Origin: Herbinix sp.
GTDB lineage: Bacteria; Bacillota; Clostridia; Lachnospirales; Lachnospiraceae
Length of the DNA stretch: 64,000 nt
NCBI GenBank assembly: GCA_029240245.1
Contig: JARBTJ010000013.1
Location: 62,001 to 126,000 of the forward strand
Direction of reading: 5' to 3'
The notes below the pieces were generated by a model that did not search any database, had not been told where the DNA came from, and was given only the letters and a program-made list of their open reading frames with translations. A program made the position numbers and the translations under genes. Positions 55,414-64,000 of the stretch are shown here, in pieces (the stretch's first letter is position 1; each line of letters begins with the position of its first letter).

Positions 55414-57309
55414 ATGGCGAAAAAAGTACTTAGTATTGTAATCGGAACAGAATATACCAAGGTATGTGAAGTTTCCTACAAAAGAAATTATAAAAACAAG
55501 GGTATTAAGGTTTATCGGAGTATTTCCTTCCCCACTCCGCCGAATTCCATAGAAGACGGCTATATTAAGGATAAGAATGCCTTTGGAGAAGAGCTACATA
55601 TTCAGTTGAAGGCTGCAAAAATCAAATCCGATAAAGTAATCTTTTCCGTGGCCTCCAGTAAAATAGCCAATCGTGAGGTTATGATTCCACCGGTCAATGA
55701 AAGAAGAATAATGGATATCATTAAAACCGGTGCGTCTGAATACTTTCCCATCGATTTAAAGGAGTATATCCTATCCTATTTGGTATTGGAGAAAAAGACT
55801 TCACTTCATAAGGAAAAGGCGATTCAGAAGAAGTTATTAAAGCGGGAAGCAAAACAGGCAAAAAAGCTGGCTAAGAAAAATAAGAAGGCCTTTCATAAGA
55901 GAAGTAAGACGGATATCATCTCTGACAGCTTGGAATTGATGGATAACAACAATCAGGAGTCTAACGACCAAAATGCGAATGCAACAAATGCAGCCAATAA
56001 AAGCCTTGGAAAAAGGCATATGCGTTTATCGGTATTTGCAGTACCCTCCACTCTGGTCAAAAATTATTACAACTTTGCCAGTGCTATGCATTTCGATATA
56101 GTATCCATTGACTATTCCGGCAACAGCAGCTATCAAATGATTAAGCGTCAGGCAAACCGGGGTACCAATGTATTTATACAATTGAATGAACAGGATACCC
56201 TAATCAGCATCGTGCGGGATGATGTATTAATACTTCAGAGAACCGTCGGATACGGTATTTCAACTTTATTGGATACCGTAATGGAACAAAGGATTTTTGA
56301 GGTAAACCAGCCGGGAGAGGCAATTAAACTGTTATATATGAAAAATCTACTTACCTTTGAGCCGGATTATAAGGAAAAGCTTCAGCTTGATTCCTCATGG
56401 ACAAAGGGTGAGGCAGCCGCTGCCAGTGAAATTGTCAATGCGATGAATGCCACAAAGAGTAGCCCGCCGCAGGAGGAACTTGAGGCAAGAAGAAATGTCA
56501 GGGAGTCACTTCATTTTTTAACCAGCAGTATCGCTCGAATGCTTGATTATTACAAGTCAAATCATAAAGAAACTAATTTTGATATGGTATATTTAAGCGG
56601 TGCCGGTACCAAAATTCAGGGTATTGAGGATTTCTTCTTATCAGAAATTGGTATTAACCATAAGAAGATGGACAGGCTCTGGACCGTAAGTGCAAAGAAA
56701 AAAGCTGCGGCTTATCGTACTAACCCGAGTGAATTCATCACCTGCATCGGCGCGGTTATTAAGCCGATTGATTTTGTACCCATTGAATTTATAGAGAGAA
56801 AGCAAAAAAGAAGCGCTTTGATTGCTACGATTTTTTTTGCTCTGACATGTATTGCCGGTTCCGCCGGGACGATTTATGTAGCTTATACCGACTATCAAAT
56901 TGCTCAGGAAGAGCTGGACAAAATACTGATAGAGAAGGAAGCGGTACCTCCCTTAAGCGGTGCGCATGACGAATACAACCGTGCACTTGCAGAGCGCGAT
57001 AACCTATATGAAATGGTAGAGGAAACACAGAGCAATAATGATAATATACATGATGTGATCAATGAGTTGGAACGAAAGCTTCCCGCTGGAGCGAGTATTA
57101 ATTCCATGCAATTCTCGGATAATGGCGTGACTATGAATGTTACTGCAAATGTAATCGGAACGGATTCCTACTCTATCATAACTATATTAATTAAGCAGTT
57201 AAAAACGATAGAATTTTTCGGTAATGTGAATCCACCCTCCGATGTTTTGGAAGCTACGGATGAAGGAGTACCAAGCGTAACCTTTACCATTACCTGTTCT
57301 TACAATTAA
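55414..57309 (+). CDS. pilM: PilM-PilN fusion protein
   Basis: 631 residues. Residues about 1-460 are the actin-like PilM fold (VLSIVIGTEYTKVCEVSY, then DIVSIDYSGNSSYQMIKRQ, and VYLSGAGTKIQGIEDFF) interrupted by a basic, Lys/Asn-rich insert at about 130-200. At about 465-490 a membrane helix (SALIATIFFALTCIAGSAGTI) starts a PilN-like part: coiled coil (QIAQEELDKILIEKE) and a small alpha/beta domain to the end (LPAGASINSMQFSDNGVTM). In most species these are two proteins held together by the short PilN tail in a PilM groove. The order before a PilO-like gene fits. The fusion is seen directly; the PilN label for the second half is inferred from layout. Confidence 0.85.
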   Translation: MAKKVLSIVIGTEYTKVCEVSYKRNYKNKGIKVYRSISFPTPPNSIEDGYIKDKNAFGEELHIQLKAAKIKSDKVIFSVASSKIANREVMIPPVNERRIMDIIKTGASEYFPIDLKEYILSYLVLEKKTSLHKEKAIQKKLLKREAKQAKKLAKKNKKAFHKRSKTDIISDSLELMDNNNQESNDQNANATNAANKSLGKRHMRLSVFAVPSTLVKNYYNFASAMHFDIVSIDYSGNSSYQMIKRQANRGTNVFIQLNEQDTLISIVRDDVLILQRTVGYGISTLLDTVMEQRIFEVNQPGEAIKLLYMKNLLTFEPDYKEKLQLDSSWTKGEAAAASEIVNAMNATKSSPPQEELEARRNVRESLHFLTSSIARMLDYYKSNHKETNFDMVYLSGAGTKIQGIEDFFLSEIGINHKKMDRLWTVSAKKKAAAYRTNPSEFITCIGAVIKPIDFVPIEFIERKQKRSALIATIFFALTCIAGSAGTIYVAYTDYQIAQEELDKILIEKEAVPPLSGAHDEYNRALAERDNLYEMVEETQSNNDNIHDVINELERKLPAGASINSMQFSDNGVTMNVTANVIGTDSYSIITILIKQLKTIEFFGNVNPPSDVLEATDEGVPSVTFTITCSYN

Positions 57310-57442
57310 ATGAATGAAACCGCTTTTGCTCCGGTTATTTCATGGTAAAGCGGCATACACCTTGCATCAATGCCTGATCATATCATCGTTGTGTAATAGG
57401 ATGAAATTGTCCCTGCCAGAATCGGGCGGATAGGAGTTAGGA

Positions 57443-58297
57443 ATGAAAAAGAAGAAAAGTTTAACAGGACAGCAGATAAAGTTAATCGTTAATTTATTCA
57501 GTCTGGCGATATTTGCTTTTTCCTATCTGTATGTATATAGCGGTTTTGTTGGAAAGACAGAAGCCGCCTATGATGAGGTGAAAGCTACTAAGAATTTTAT
57601 CGAAGAGCAGAAGCTGAAACTCAGTGAGGAAGATACTGTACGCAAGGATACGGAGGAAGTGAAGGCTGAAATTCAGGAAATCATTGACAGTTATCCGGTA
57701 AATATTGCGAAAGAGGATAATTTTATATTTATTGAGGAGATGCAGTCAGCCTTAAATATTAAATTTACTGATATCAACATTTCGGATAGTGCAGAATTTT
57801 TCAAAACTATCTTGCCCGTGCGTAACCAAGAGGGTACAACGCTAGAGGAGGAGTCATCCGTTGATGTTCAGAATACAGTGAATTCCAATGCATCCGACGA
57901 TTTAAATCAGACGGAAGATGCTTCTTCTGAGGAAGATCCGACGGAGGATTCTGACATGAAAACCATGTTGGGTATGGAAACTACCATTAGTATGAATTTT
58001 ACCACCTCTTATCAGGGGTTTAAGGAACTGATGGATTATATTACGAATTATCCCAAACAGACCATTGTAGATAGTGTAGCAGTCAGCTATGATAATGCAA
58101 CCCATAATCTGACCGGAAGTTTGGTGCTGAAGCGTTTTGCCCTAAATGGTACCGGTAAAGTATATGAAAATCCGGATATTGAGGATATCGATATTGGGAC
58201 AGATAATATATTTGGTTCAGGTACGGTAGATACTACAGAGCCGGATCAATCCACAGAGAGTGGACTGTTAAATGAACCGGAGCAACCGGAAGAATAA
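57443..58297 (+). CDS. pilO: PilO-like pilus alignment protein
   Basis: 284 residues: short cytoplasmic start, a membrane segment at about 12-32 (LIVNLFSLAIFAFSYLYVYSG), a coiled coil (about 40-90), and a globular region (GLETTISMNFTTSYQGFKELMDYI in outline) with an acidic Ser/Glu/Asp-rich insert at about 133-170. This layout and place after PilM-PilN support PilO. The C-terminal tail is acidic and disordered. Sequence match to PilO is weak by eye. Confidence 0.7.
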   Translation: MKKKKSLTGQQIKLIVNLFSLAIFAFSYLYVYSGFVGKTEAAYDEVKATKNFIEEQKLKLSEEDTVRKDTEEVKAEIQEIIDSYPVNIAKEDNFIFIEEMQSALNIKFTDINISDSAEFFKTILPVRNQEGTTLEEESSVDVQNTVNSNASDDLNQTEDASSEEDPTEDSDMKTMLGMETTISMNFTTSYQGFKELMDYITNYPKQTIVDSVAVSYDNATHNLTGSLVLKRFALNGTGKVYENPDIEDIDIGTDNIFGSGTVDTTEPDQSTESGLLNEPEQPEE

Positions 58298-58348
58298 AAC
58301 CGCGTTCACTAATCATAATAATGTACCCAGATAGGAAGAGGTAACCCT

Positions 58349-59686
58349 ATGACAAAGTCACCAAGGAAATTAAATAACAGCGGATTTTCCTTAGTGGAGC
58401 TGATTATCAGTATAGCTATTCTCGCCATCATTATGATTCCGCTGATGAGTAATTTCATTCGTTCCAAACAGTTAAATCATAAGGCGGAGGAAATACAAAT
58501 TCAAAGTAATATAGCTGCAAATGTAATGGAAGGCTTAAAGACCTTATCGGTGAAGGAGATAGTGCAGCAGTTTCATGGACCGGAGGGTAATTTTGATATT
58601 ATTGAACAGTCGTTTGAGGAGATAACGCGTCTCAATAAGATATCCGGTGGGTATGAAGCGATTACCTCCACAGCAGAGCAGGCAACTTACTATTTTGCCA
58701 TTCATGGCATGATAGAAGGGGGTACTGCTTATGATGCGTTAATCACCTTGGATTCGGTTCCGTATCGGAAAACTGCTCCCGGTGATCCGTTAAAGGATAT
58801 TTTGAATGATTTTGCGATGCCGGATATTGCCAATTTGGATGTTACCGCGAATGCAATTCTATTATCCACAGGAAAGACGTCTACGGATGCGATGGACGAG
58901 GAGGCATATGAAACCTTTATAAACAGAGGAGAGGCCTATGCGATAGAAGTTTATGAACAGTCTACAGAATATCAAGACTATCTGGAGCGACACGACCGCT
59001 GGGAGGATGAATGCGAGGAATATGCCATGGGAGGACCGGAACCCTCCGAAGAACCGGCAGAACCACCCTTTGAAGCTTCCGATGCAAGGTACTGGCAGTA
59101 TTTGGATACGGAGCGAATTAAAGAACTGACAACCAAGACATTACTGATAACTGTTAAGGATGATACCATCGTTTATCAAATCAATTATGAATGTGCATGG
59201 ACCTCGGACGTGATCAATAATAGGTTTGATAACAAGATATCCAAAGTCCAATATTCAAAAAATATGGAAAATATATATCTGCTGTATGTACCATCCAAGT
59301 TTAGTAGTTTATCAAATCCGGATATCCTTCAGATAGATAATCTGGAGTCGGAACATCCGGTTAATCTATTTATTGCAGAACAGGTGAGTACGACTACTCA
59401 ACAGCCCTATATAACGGTCAGAAGGGATTCTGCAGAGGATAATATTAAGGTATATACAAAATTATCCGAGGACATCGCTCCCACGGATTACGAGGATTAT
59501 ATCGACTGTGTATTCCGGATATCACCCGATTCCATGCCCGGTATCATATCGGATATTGTAAAATTGGAAAAAAAGGACAGGATTTATGAGGTTACCATTC
59601 AAATATGTGAATATGTAAACAGTGGTAATCTGCTCGATAAATATAAGAATGTTCTTTATACGCTTAACTCAACAAAGGAAGAGTAA
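58349..59686 (+). CDS. large pilin-like protein (PilV type)
   Basis: 445 residues. Prepilin cleavage is expected after NNSG before FSLVELIISIAILAIIMIPL, with Glu +5. The remaining 410 residues are much longer than a normal minor pilin and contain an acidic, proline-rich stretch (near residue 220-245, GGPEPSEEPAEPPFE). No family for the large domain is recognised. It is probably a tip or minor pilin. Confidence 0.8.
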   Translation: MTKSPRKLNNSGFSLVELIISIAILAIIMIPLMSNFIRSKQLNHKAEEIQIQSNIAANVMEGLKTLSVKEIVQQFHGPEGNFDIIEQSFEEITRLNKISGGYEAITSTAEQATYYFAIHGMIEGGTAYDALITLDSVPYRKTAPGDPLKDILNDFAMPDIANLDVTANAILLSTGKTSTDAMDEEAYETFINRGEAYAIEVYEQSTEYQDYLERHDRWEDECEEYAMGGPEPSEEPAEPPFEASDARYWQYLDTERIKELTTKTLLITVKDDTIVYQINYECAWTSDVINNRFDNKISKVQYSKNMENIYLLYVPSKFSSLSNPDILQIDNLESEHPVNLFIAEQVSTTTQQPYITVRRDSAEDNIKVYTKLSEDIAPTDYEDYIDCVFRISPDSMPGIISDIVKLEKKDRIYEVTIQICEYVNSGNLLDKYKNVLYTLNSTKEE

Positions 59687-59744
59687 CGAGGGGTAAGATC
59701 AATCTGGAGTAACGATGGAAGTTGACAAAGGACTAAGTAAGGAT

Positions 59745-60045
59745 AACCAAGACAGGATAACCAAATCAGGATAACCAAATAAAGACTACATAATCAGGAT
59801 AAGTAAAAAAGATAACAAAGTAAGGATAAGCAAATAAAGATAAGCAAAAAAAGATAACGAGGTAAGGATAAGCAGGTAAAGATAGGCAAATAAAGATGTG
59901 CAAAAAAGATAAGCAAAGATAACAAAGTAAGGATATAAGCAGGTAAAGATAAGCAAAAAAAGATAACAAAGTAAGGATAAGCAAGAAAGGCTAGGCAAAT
60001 AAGCATAACCAAATAAGGATAAGCAAATAACAAAAACTAAGGAAT
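59745..60045 (+). repeat. A-rich, T-poor array between two pilin-like genes
   Basis: About 300 bases of repeats built on AAGGATAAGCAAATAA, AAGATAAGCAAAAAA and AGATAACAAAGT, with a higher-order period of roughly 40-65 bases. T is scarce on the sense strand. On the antisense strand it gives false frames of 72-88 codons rich in Leu, Phe and Tyr. Confidence 0.85.
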
Positions 60046-60067
60046 ATAACAAAAGGAGGCTGGCAGT

Positions 60068-62533
60068 ATGGGTAAAGGATTTAAAAAACTAAATAATCAA
60101 GGCTCCACACTGCTAACCATAATCATTTGTATCGCTTTAATCGGTATCCTGGGTTCGATGATGCTTTCAGCCACTATGACGAATCTTCAGATGAAGATTG
60201 TAGAGAGCAATTCGAAAAAGAATTTCTATACCTGTGAGATGGCCATGGAGGAAATCCGCACCGGAATTCAAGAGCTAACCGCACAGGTGATGAAAAAGGT
60301 TTATGAAGAAGAGGTTTTGCCCGAGTATGCCTCTTATTTAATCTTATCCGAGGGACAGAAAAACTTAAAAATTCATAATCTGGTCGCGCAGGAGTTGGGT
60401 CGGGTACTTGGTACTGGGATTGTTGCTCCGGATGAAATATTTACCAGGTCGGATATCGTGGTGAATCATGAGGTTTTAAACACGTATCTGTCAAAGCCGA
60501 ACCATCCTGATCCGGACCATCCGGAACGAGGTTATACCGATTTGTATCCATCCTACCTATCAGCTGTAAAATCAACCTATATCGACAATGATGGTGATGG
60601 AAACCCTGATTTTTCAGGAGCATCGATTGTGTTGACGGAACTAAAGGTGGAATATACAGAGGGAGATTATCAGACCTCCATTACCTCTGATATCAGGGTG
60701 ACATTACCAAAATTTACTTTTACAAGTGCGTCGGAGTCCGTACATTTCAACATGGTTCAACCGTTTCAGGATTATGTTCTGGTGGCGGATAACAGTATCA
60801 GCGCGAATAACACCTATGGCAAAGATACCATTTCCGGTAATGTATATGCCGGAGAAAACGGTATTGATATAAAAAACAATCTTAAAAATGGTAATTATGA
60901 AGTTAATATGAGTGGTGATCACATTGTTACTAGAGGAAATATCAAAGTTTCCGATACGGCCAAGCTGATCATCGGTAATCTCGATGGGAGTATTGATTCG
61001 CACAATAAACCCATGGTTTGGGCGAATAACCTGGTGACGCAAACCACCGGAAATTCCTATCCCAGCCACCCGACCATCTTGCAAATCAGTGGAATCAGCA
61101 TCATAAAGGATGACCTTGTATTAGATGGAATTAACAGCCAGGTTACGATGAACGGGGCTTATATCGGATATACCGGACTGCATTCGGAAAAAGGAAGTGC
61201 AGTTATGATTAACGGTACCGGCTCCAGTTTGCTGCTATCCGGCCTTTCACCACTTGTTTTAGCCGGACGTGCCCACATAAACGTAGAGGACGGGGAGTTA
61301 AACAAGGATTCGGATATCCTGACCGGCGAATCGGTTGCATTGAAAAGTAACCAGAGAGCCTACTTAATCCCGGGTAAATTTATCGAGGGAATTGAGCATA
61401 ATCCGGTAACGGAAGCCGATATCATGTCTTCTGGTGTTTTAGTAAATCCGGTGGTTACCATAGAAAATGATACTGATATCAACTATCTTGATTTTGTTGC
61501 AGGAGCTGTTTCTCCATTTCAAATTGCGGTAAAGCAGTCAAGAACCTCCTCCGGCAGCAGCCTTCTGCGTTATTATTATCTTAATTTTGGCAGTGGCAAA
61601 CAGGCAGATGATTATATGATGCATTTTTATGGTCGGTTCCCGGAGCTACTGGATCAAATGGCTCCGTTTACCCTGGGAAATGTAACAGTTCCAACGGCAG
61701 AGAATTATAGTGTCGGGAATGTCATGTCATATCCGGATACTACGGATGGTTCGGATAAGACCGTTGTTCTGGCATCCGGACTTAGTGAAACCTTAAAGGC
61801 TTCCTACCCGGATGACGCTTCTCTGGATGCTTACATTGCAAATATTAGCTTAAATGCACCAATTTTTGAAGGAACACTATTAGACGGGAATTCGGTACGT
61901 CAGCTGGGCGGATTATATAAAAGAATGAGCAATCTGTTAACCTTAGGAGAGACTGCTACCGCATATCAAGAGGATCATAAAGTAGTAGCGTCCGGAATGG
62001 TACGTGGCGGTATCCGGTATTTTATTGATCATGTTGATACCCTAGAGGATGATAATTTTGATTATATTAAGAAAGATATGGATTACACCTTCTATACCAC
62101 CGGTTCACCAAAACAGACTTTTGCAGTCGTGGACGGTGATGTCATTATTGATGAAAATGCCTTCTTATACGGTATTTTAATCGCCTCCGGAAATATAACC
62201 ATTGAAGATGGTGCAACCATCCACGGAATGGTGATTTCGACCGGTGAGACTAATGTTGGAAATATTATTGCAGGCAATCACATTACAGTGAAGGGCCGCC
62301 TGGCTGCCACGAACCAAATCATACTCGGTACGGAAAGCAGCTTTGAAATCAATGAGACCATTGAGAATAATTATATCGCTCCTATATTTCAAAGCAAGGG
62401 AGATTTACTCAGCAATCTTTTTCATAATGCGGATACGACTGTTAATTTTACAGCCCTAGAACCGGTGTCGAGTCTGGTGGATATTTCGATGTCCGGTCTA
62501 ATATCCTATGAAAATTGGAGAAAAAATGAGTAA
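60068..62533 (+). CDS. PilX/GspK-like giant minor pilin with beta-helix-like tail
   Basis: 821 residues. The leader MGKGFKKLNNQG precedes STLLTIIICIALIGILGSMM, a prepilin-like helix that lacks Glu +5, as in PilX and GspK. A long helical stem follows (to about 90). The remainder has repeated beta strands with asparagine and glycine turns, and about 680-780 reads VVDGDVIIDENAFLYGILIA, GNITIEDGATIHGMVISTGE, a pattern like polymer-forming bactofilins or beta-helices. Probably a tip protein that initiates the pilus; the size is unusual. AAAGGAGG is upstream. Confidence 0.8.
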   Translation: MGKGFKKLNNQGSTLLTIIICIALIGILGSMMLSATMTNLQMKIVESNSKKNFYTCEMAMEEIRTGIQELTAQVMKKVYEEEVLPEYASYLILSEGQKNLKIHNLVAQELGRVLGTGIVAPDEIFTRSDIVVNHEVLNTYLSKPNHPDPDHPERGYTDLYPSYLSAVKSTYIDNDGDGNPDFSGASIVLTELKVEYTEGDYQTSITSDIRVTLPKFTFTSASESVHFNMVQPFQDYVLVADNSISANNTYGKDTISGNVYAGENGIDIKNNLKNGNYEVNMSGDHIVTRGNIKVSDTAKLIIGNLDGSIDSHNKPMVWANNLVTQTTGNSYPSHPTILQISGISIIKDDLVLDGINSQVTMNGAYIGYTGLHSEKGSAVMINGTGSSLLLSGLSPLVLAGRAHINVEDGELNKDSDILTGESVALKSNQRAYLIPGKFIEGIEHNPVTEADIMSSGVLVNPVVTIENDTDINYLDFVAGAVSPFQIAVKQSRTSSGSSLLRYYYLNFGSGKQADDYMMHFYGRFPELLDQMAPFTLGNVTVPTAENYSVGNVMSYPDTTDGSDKTVVLASGLSETLKASYPDDASLDAYIANISLNAPIFEGTLLDGNSVRQLGGLYKRMSNLLTLGETATAYQEDHKVVASGMVRGGIRYFIDHVDTLEDDNFDYIKKDMDYTFYTTGSPKQTFAVVDGDVIIDENAFLYGILIASGNITIEDGATIHGMVISTGETNVGNIIAGNHITVKGRLAATNQIILGTESSFEINETIENNYIAPIFQSKGDLLSNLFHNADTTVNFTALEPVSSLVDISMSGLISYENWRKNE

Positions 62534-62542
62534 AAAGTGAAC

Positions 62543-62586
62543 GAATATGTTGTGTGCGCAATTATTACAGAATATGAGTTGCGCAA
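62543..62586 (-). repeat. dispersed intergenic repeat, copy 3 (inverted)
   Basis: The reverse complement begins TTGCGCAACTCATATTCTGT and continues AATAATTGCGCACACAACAT, differing from copy 2 at about three positions over 43. It lies between two pilin-like genes. Confidence 0.8.
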
Positions 62587-62621
62587 TTGCCTTGTTATAT
62601 TTATGGGATGGAAGGAGACAG

Positions 62622-63158
62622 ATGAAGGATAACCGTGGATTTACTTTAATTGAATTAATCATTATTATGGTTATTATGGGTATAGTTGCGGTAGGGTCAG
62701 TCGTCGGCTATAATATATTAAACACGGGCAGTGCCAAGAGTACAACAGTTCGAATTAGTACCATGCTTGATTATATCCAGCTACAAAATATGACGAAGAG
62801 TAAAACCTATTATCTGGTCATTTACCCGGATAGTACAGGGAAATATTTTATGAGAGTGGATTCAGTAACGGCCGGAGGTGTAACTGAGACCGAACTGCAG
62901 GAGGAGCCACTTGAACTGCGCATCGGTGGAGAGATTACGACTGAGTACAGTGGAGATGTGACGGATTATCTTCTGCATGATGGGTTAGTACCCGGGAGAA
63001 ATGTAAAGGACAAGCTGGAGATCTGTTTTTATAAAGAAACCGGAGCGTTCAAGCCAAACAGGGAGGGGCAGCTGGTAACCAAAATAGGAATTTCGGCGTC
63101 CGGAAGATCCTACACCCTGCGATTGGTAGAGTTAACCGGAAAGCATTATATGGATTGA
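62622..63158 (+). CDS. minor pilin (GspH/FimT type)
   Basis: 178 residues from ATG 62622 (AAGGAG upstream); the longer frame from 62547 runs through a dispersed repeat and is rejected. The leader MKDNRG is cut before FTLIELIIIMVIMGIVAVGS, with Glu +5. The C-terminal part is beta-rich. GspH-type pseudopilins sit at the pilus tip. It lies between the PilX-like and PilW-like genes. Confidence 0.85.
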   Translation: MKDNRGFTLIELIIIMVIMGIVAVGSVVGYNILNTGSAKSTTVRISTMLDYIQLQNMTKSKTYYLVIYPDSTGKYFMRVDSVTAGGVTETELQEEPLELRIGGEITTEYSGDVTDYLLHDGLVPGRNVKDKLEICFYKETGAFKPNREGQLVTKIGISASGRSYTLRLVELTGKHYMD

Positions 63159-63173
63159 TGAGGTGAACTGAGT

Positions 63174-63695
63174 TTGTGCTTACGAAGGAATGAAAAAGGG
63201 ATGTCCTTGATTGAGTTGATAATCTCCATGGCGATTTCGGGGATTGTATTATCCATGATCATTATAATTATCAGCAATGCCTCCCATGGCTTTCGCCGAA
63301 CGAATGATGAGGTAAATCTTCAACTGGAAGCTCAGACAGCCACCAACCAATTAACTAATCTGATCATGGAGGCAAGCCAAATTGATCCATCCTCAAATCT
63401 TTTATCATCACCGTTGGATAAAAAATATGTTGTAACCTACAACGCATCAAAAAATTATGCCATTCTTTTTGTTAAGGATAAAAACAGTTTATTCTTAATT
63501 GATACGACAGGCAACGCAGATGCTGTTCCATATTCCGAAGAAATATTTAAAAAGCAGTACCTGATGGCAGAATTTGTTGAGGATTTTACTATCAGCGGAT
63601 ATTCAACGAACAAGGTAACCATCGATATCTCCTTTGCGTTGGGGGAGGATACCTATTCGGTTAGTAAATCAATTAAACTCCGTAATGCAAAATAG
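63174..63695 (+). CDS. minor pilin (PilW/GspJ type)
   Basis: 173 residues from TTG 63174 (AGGTGA upstream). The leader MCLRRNEKG precedes MSLIELIISMAISGIVLSMI, with Glu +5. The rest (ATNQLTNLIMEASQIDPS) is like PilW/GspJ proteins. It starts 15 bases after the preceding gene. Confidence 0.82.
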   Translation: MCLRRNEKGMSLIELIISMAISGIVLSMIIIIISNASHGFRRTNDEVNLQLEAQTATNQLTNLIMEASQIDPSSNLLSSPLDKKYVVTYNASKNYAILFVKDKNSLFLIDTTGNADAVPYSEEIFKKQYLMAEFVEDFTISGYSTNKVTIDISFALGEDTYSVSKSIKLRNAK

Positions 63696-63715
63696 ATTAG
63701 TAAGGAGGTGTTGTC

Positions 63716-64000
63716 ATGATAAAGCTATTTAAGGGAAGCTTGTTAATCGGTCTTATTGTAGCGATTTCCTTTTTAATGCCCGGACTCATAGACAACATGC
63801 GTCATACGGTTGAAGCCAATGATGCTGGTTGGTCGGAGGATGGTGAAGATCCCAGTCAGGTGTATGATTTTACCATTGTTGAAATAGTTCCTCATAAGGC
63901 ACTCGGAGAAATCAATTACCTGGTTGACGGTGAGGAGCACCTTGACCGGGATCTGCATAATGAGTTGAATTATAACTCGGCAGAAGGAAGCCTAAACATC
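63716..64000 (+). CDS. secreted protein of unknown function, 5' part
   Basis: The frame from ATG 63716 (AAGGAGGTG upstream) stays open to the window end, 95 codons. A signal peptide is likely: MIKLFKGSLLIGLIVAISFL, then MPGLIDNMRHTVEAND. The mature start is acidic (WSEDGEDPSQVYDFTIVEIVPHKALGEI). As the last visible gene in the pilus cluster it may be a surface or tip-associated protein. The family cannot be identified from this fragment. Confidence 0.75.
   Translation, partial: MIKLFKGSLLIGLIVAISFLMPGLIDNMRHTVEANDAGWSEDGEDPSQVYDFTIVEIVPHKALGEINYLVDGEEHLDRDLHNELNYNSAEGSLNI

Noticed and set aside
59766-60052. Three overlapping antisense frames rich in Leu, Phe and Tyr
   Set aside because: They are the antisense reading of the T-poor repeat array; repetition in all three frames shows they are by-products.

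Overview
The window reads as a chromosomal segment of a low-to-moderate-GC, endospore-forming anaerobic Firmicute, most likely a clostridium of the Lachnospiraceae type. The grounds are SigK, IreB/YqgF/DUF1292/Fur/RNase J gene order, ThiI paired with an IscS-type desulfurase, strong AGGAGG-like ribosome binding sites, frequent TTG/GTG starts, and a Gram-positive type IV pilus operon. Genus assignment is inference; nothing here names a species.

Layout. 1-9.2 kb: end of a cardiolipin synthase, a small YvyF-like protein, ruvA, ruvB, zapA, a long U32 protein (RlhA-like), a FtsW/RodA-type polymerase and its class B PBP. 9.3-11.4 kb: NUDIX hydrolase, acetyltransferase, an 850 bp gene-poor stretch and a tRNA-Leu(CAA) on the minus strand. 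11.4-25.3 kb: housekeeping genes (zinc-finger anti-sigma-like protein, polA, coaE, WalJ-type MBL hydrolase, ACT protein + DUF711, pepD, an LCP ligase, an M23 peptidase, cysteine desulfurase and thiI). 25.6-33.6 kb: an HPr-like protein without the phospho-histidine, mtaB, ireB, yqgF, a DUF1292 gene, a fur-family gene, RNase J, a short MltG-like protein, and trmR followed by a TrhP-like U32 gene, a tRNA wobble-uridine hydroxylation/methylation pair.

33.8-41.7 kb is the highlight: sigK is split into a 5' part (33809-34072) and a 3' part (41304-41663) by a 7231 bp skin-like element. The two halves share an in-frame AATG core; joining them gives a complete 207-residue SigK without a pro-sequence. 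The element carries a large serine recombinase (SpoIVCA type), a methyl-accepting chemotaxis protein, a second full-length RNase J close to the chromosomal copy, and two small minus-strand ORFs. The predicted excised junction has imperfect palindromic arms centred on the core, as expected for a serine-integrase attP. Three TGTCC (GGACA) boxes resembling SpoIIID sites precede sigK.

42-49 kb: a toroid-like putative carbohydrate enzyme, an ABC exporter pair, an MltG with an extra N-terminal stalk-type domain, and a convergent ABC-F ATPase. 49.6-64 kb: one plus-strand type IV pilus cluster: pilB, pilT, pilC, major pilin, prepilin peptidase, a PilM-PilN fusion, a PilO-like protein, four further pilin-like proteins (one of 821 residues with a beta-helix-like tail), and a secreted protein cut by the window end.

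The non-coding DNA is also unusual. There are four intergenic arrays of degenerate 10-13 bp units, three of them almost T-free on the sense strand; several genes have their 3' ends duplicated just after the stop codon; and a roughly 60 bp dispersed repeat occurs three times, with a possible fourth partial copy.
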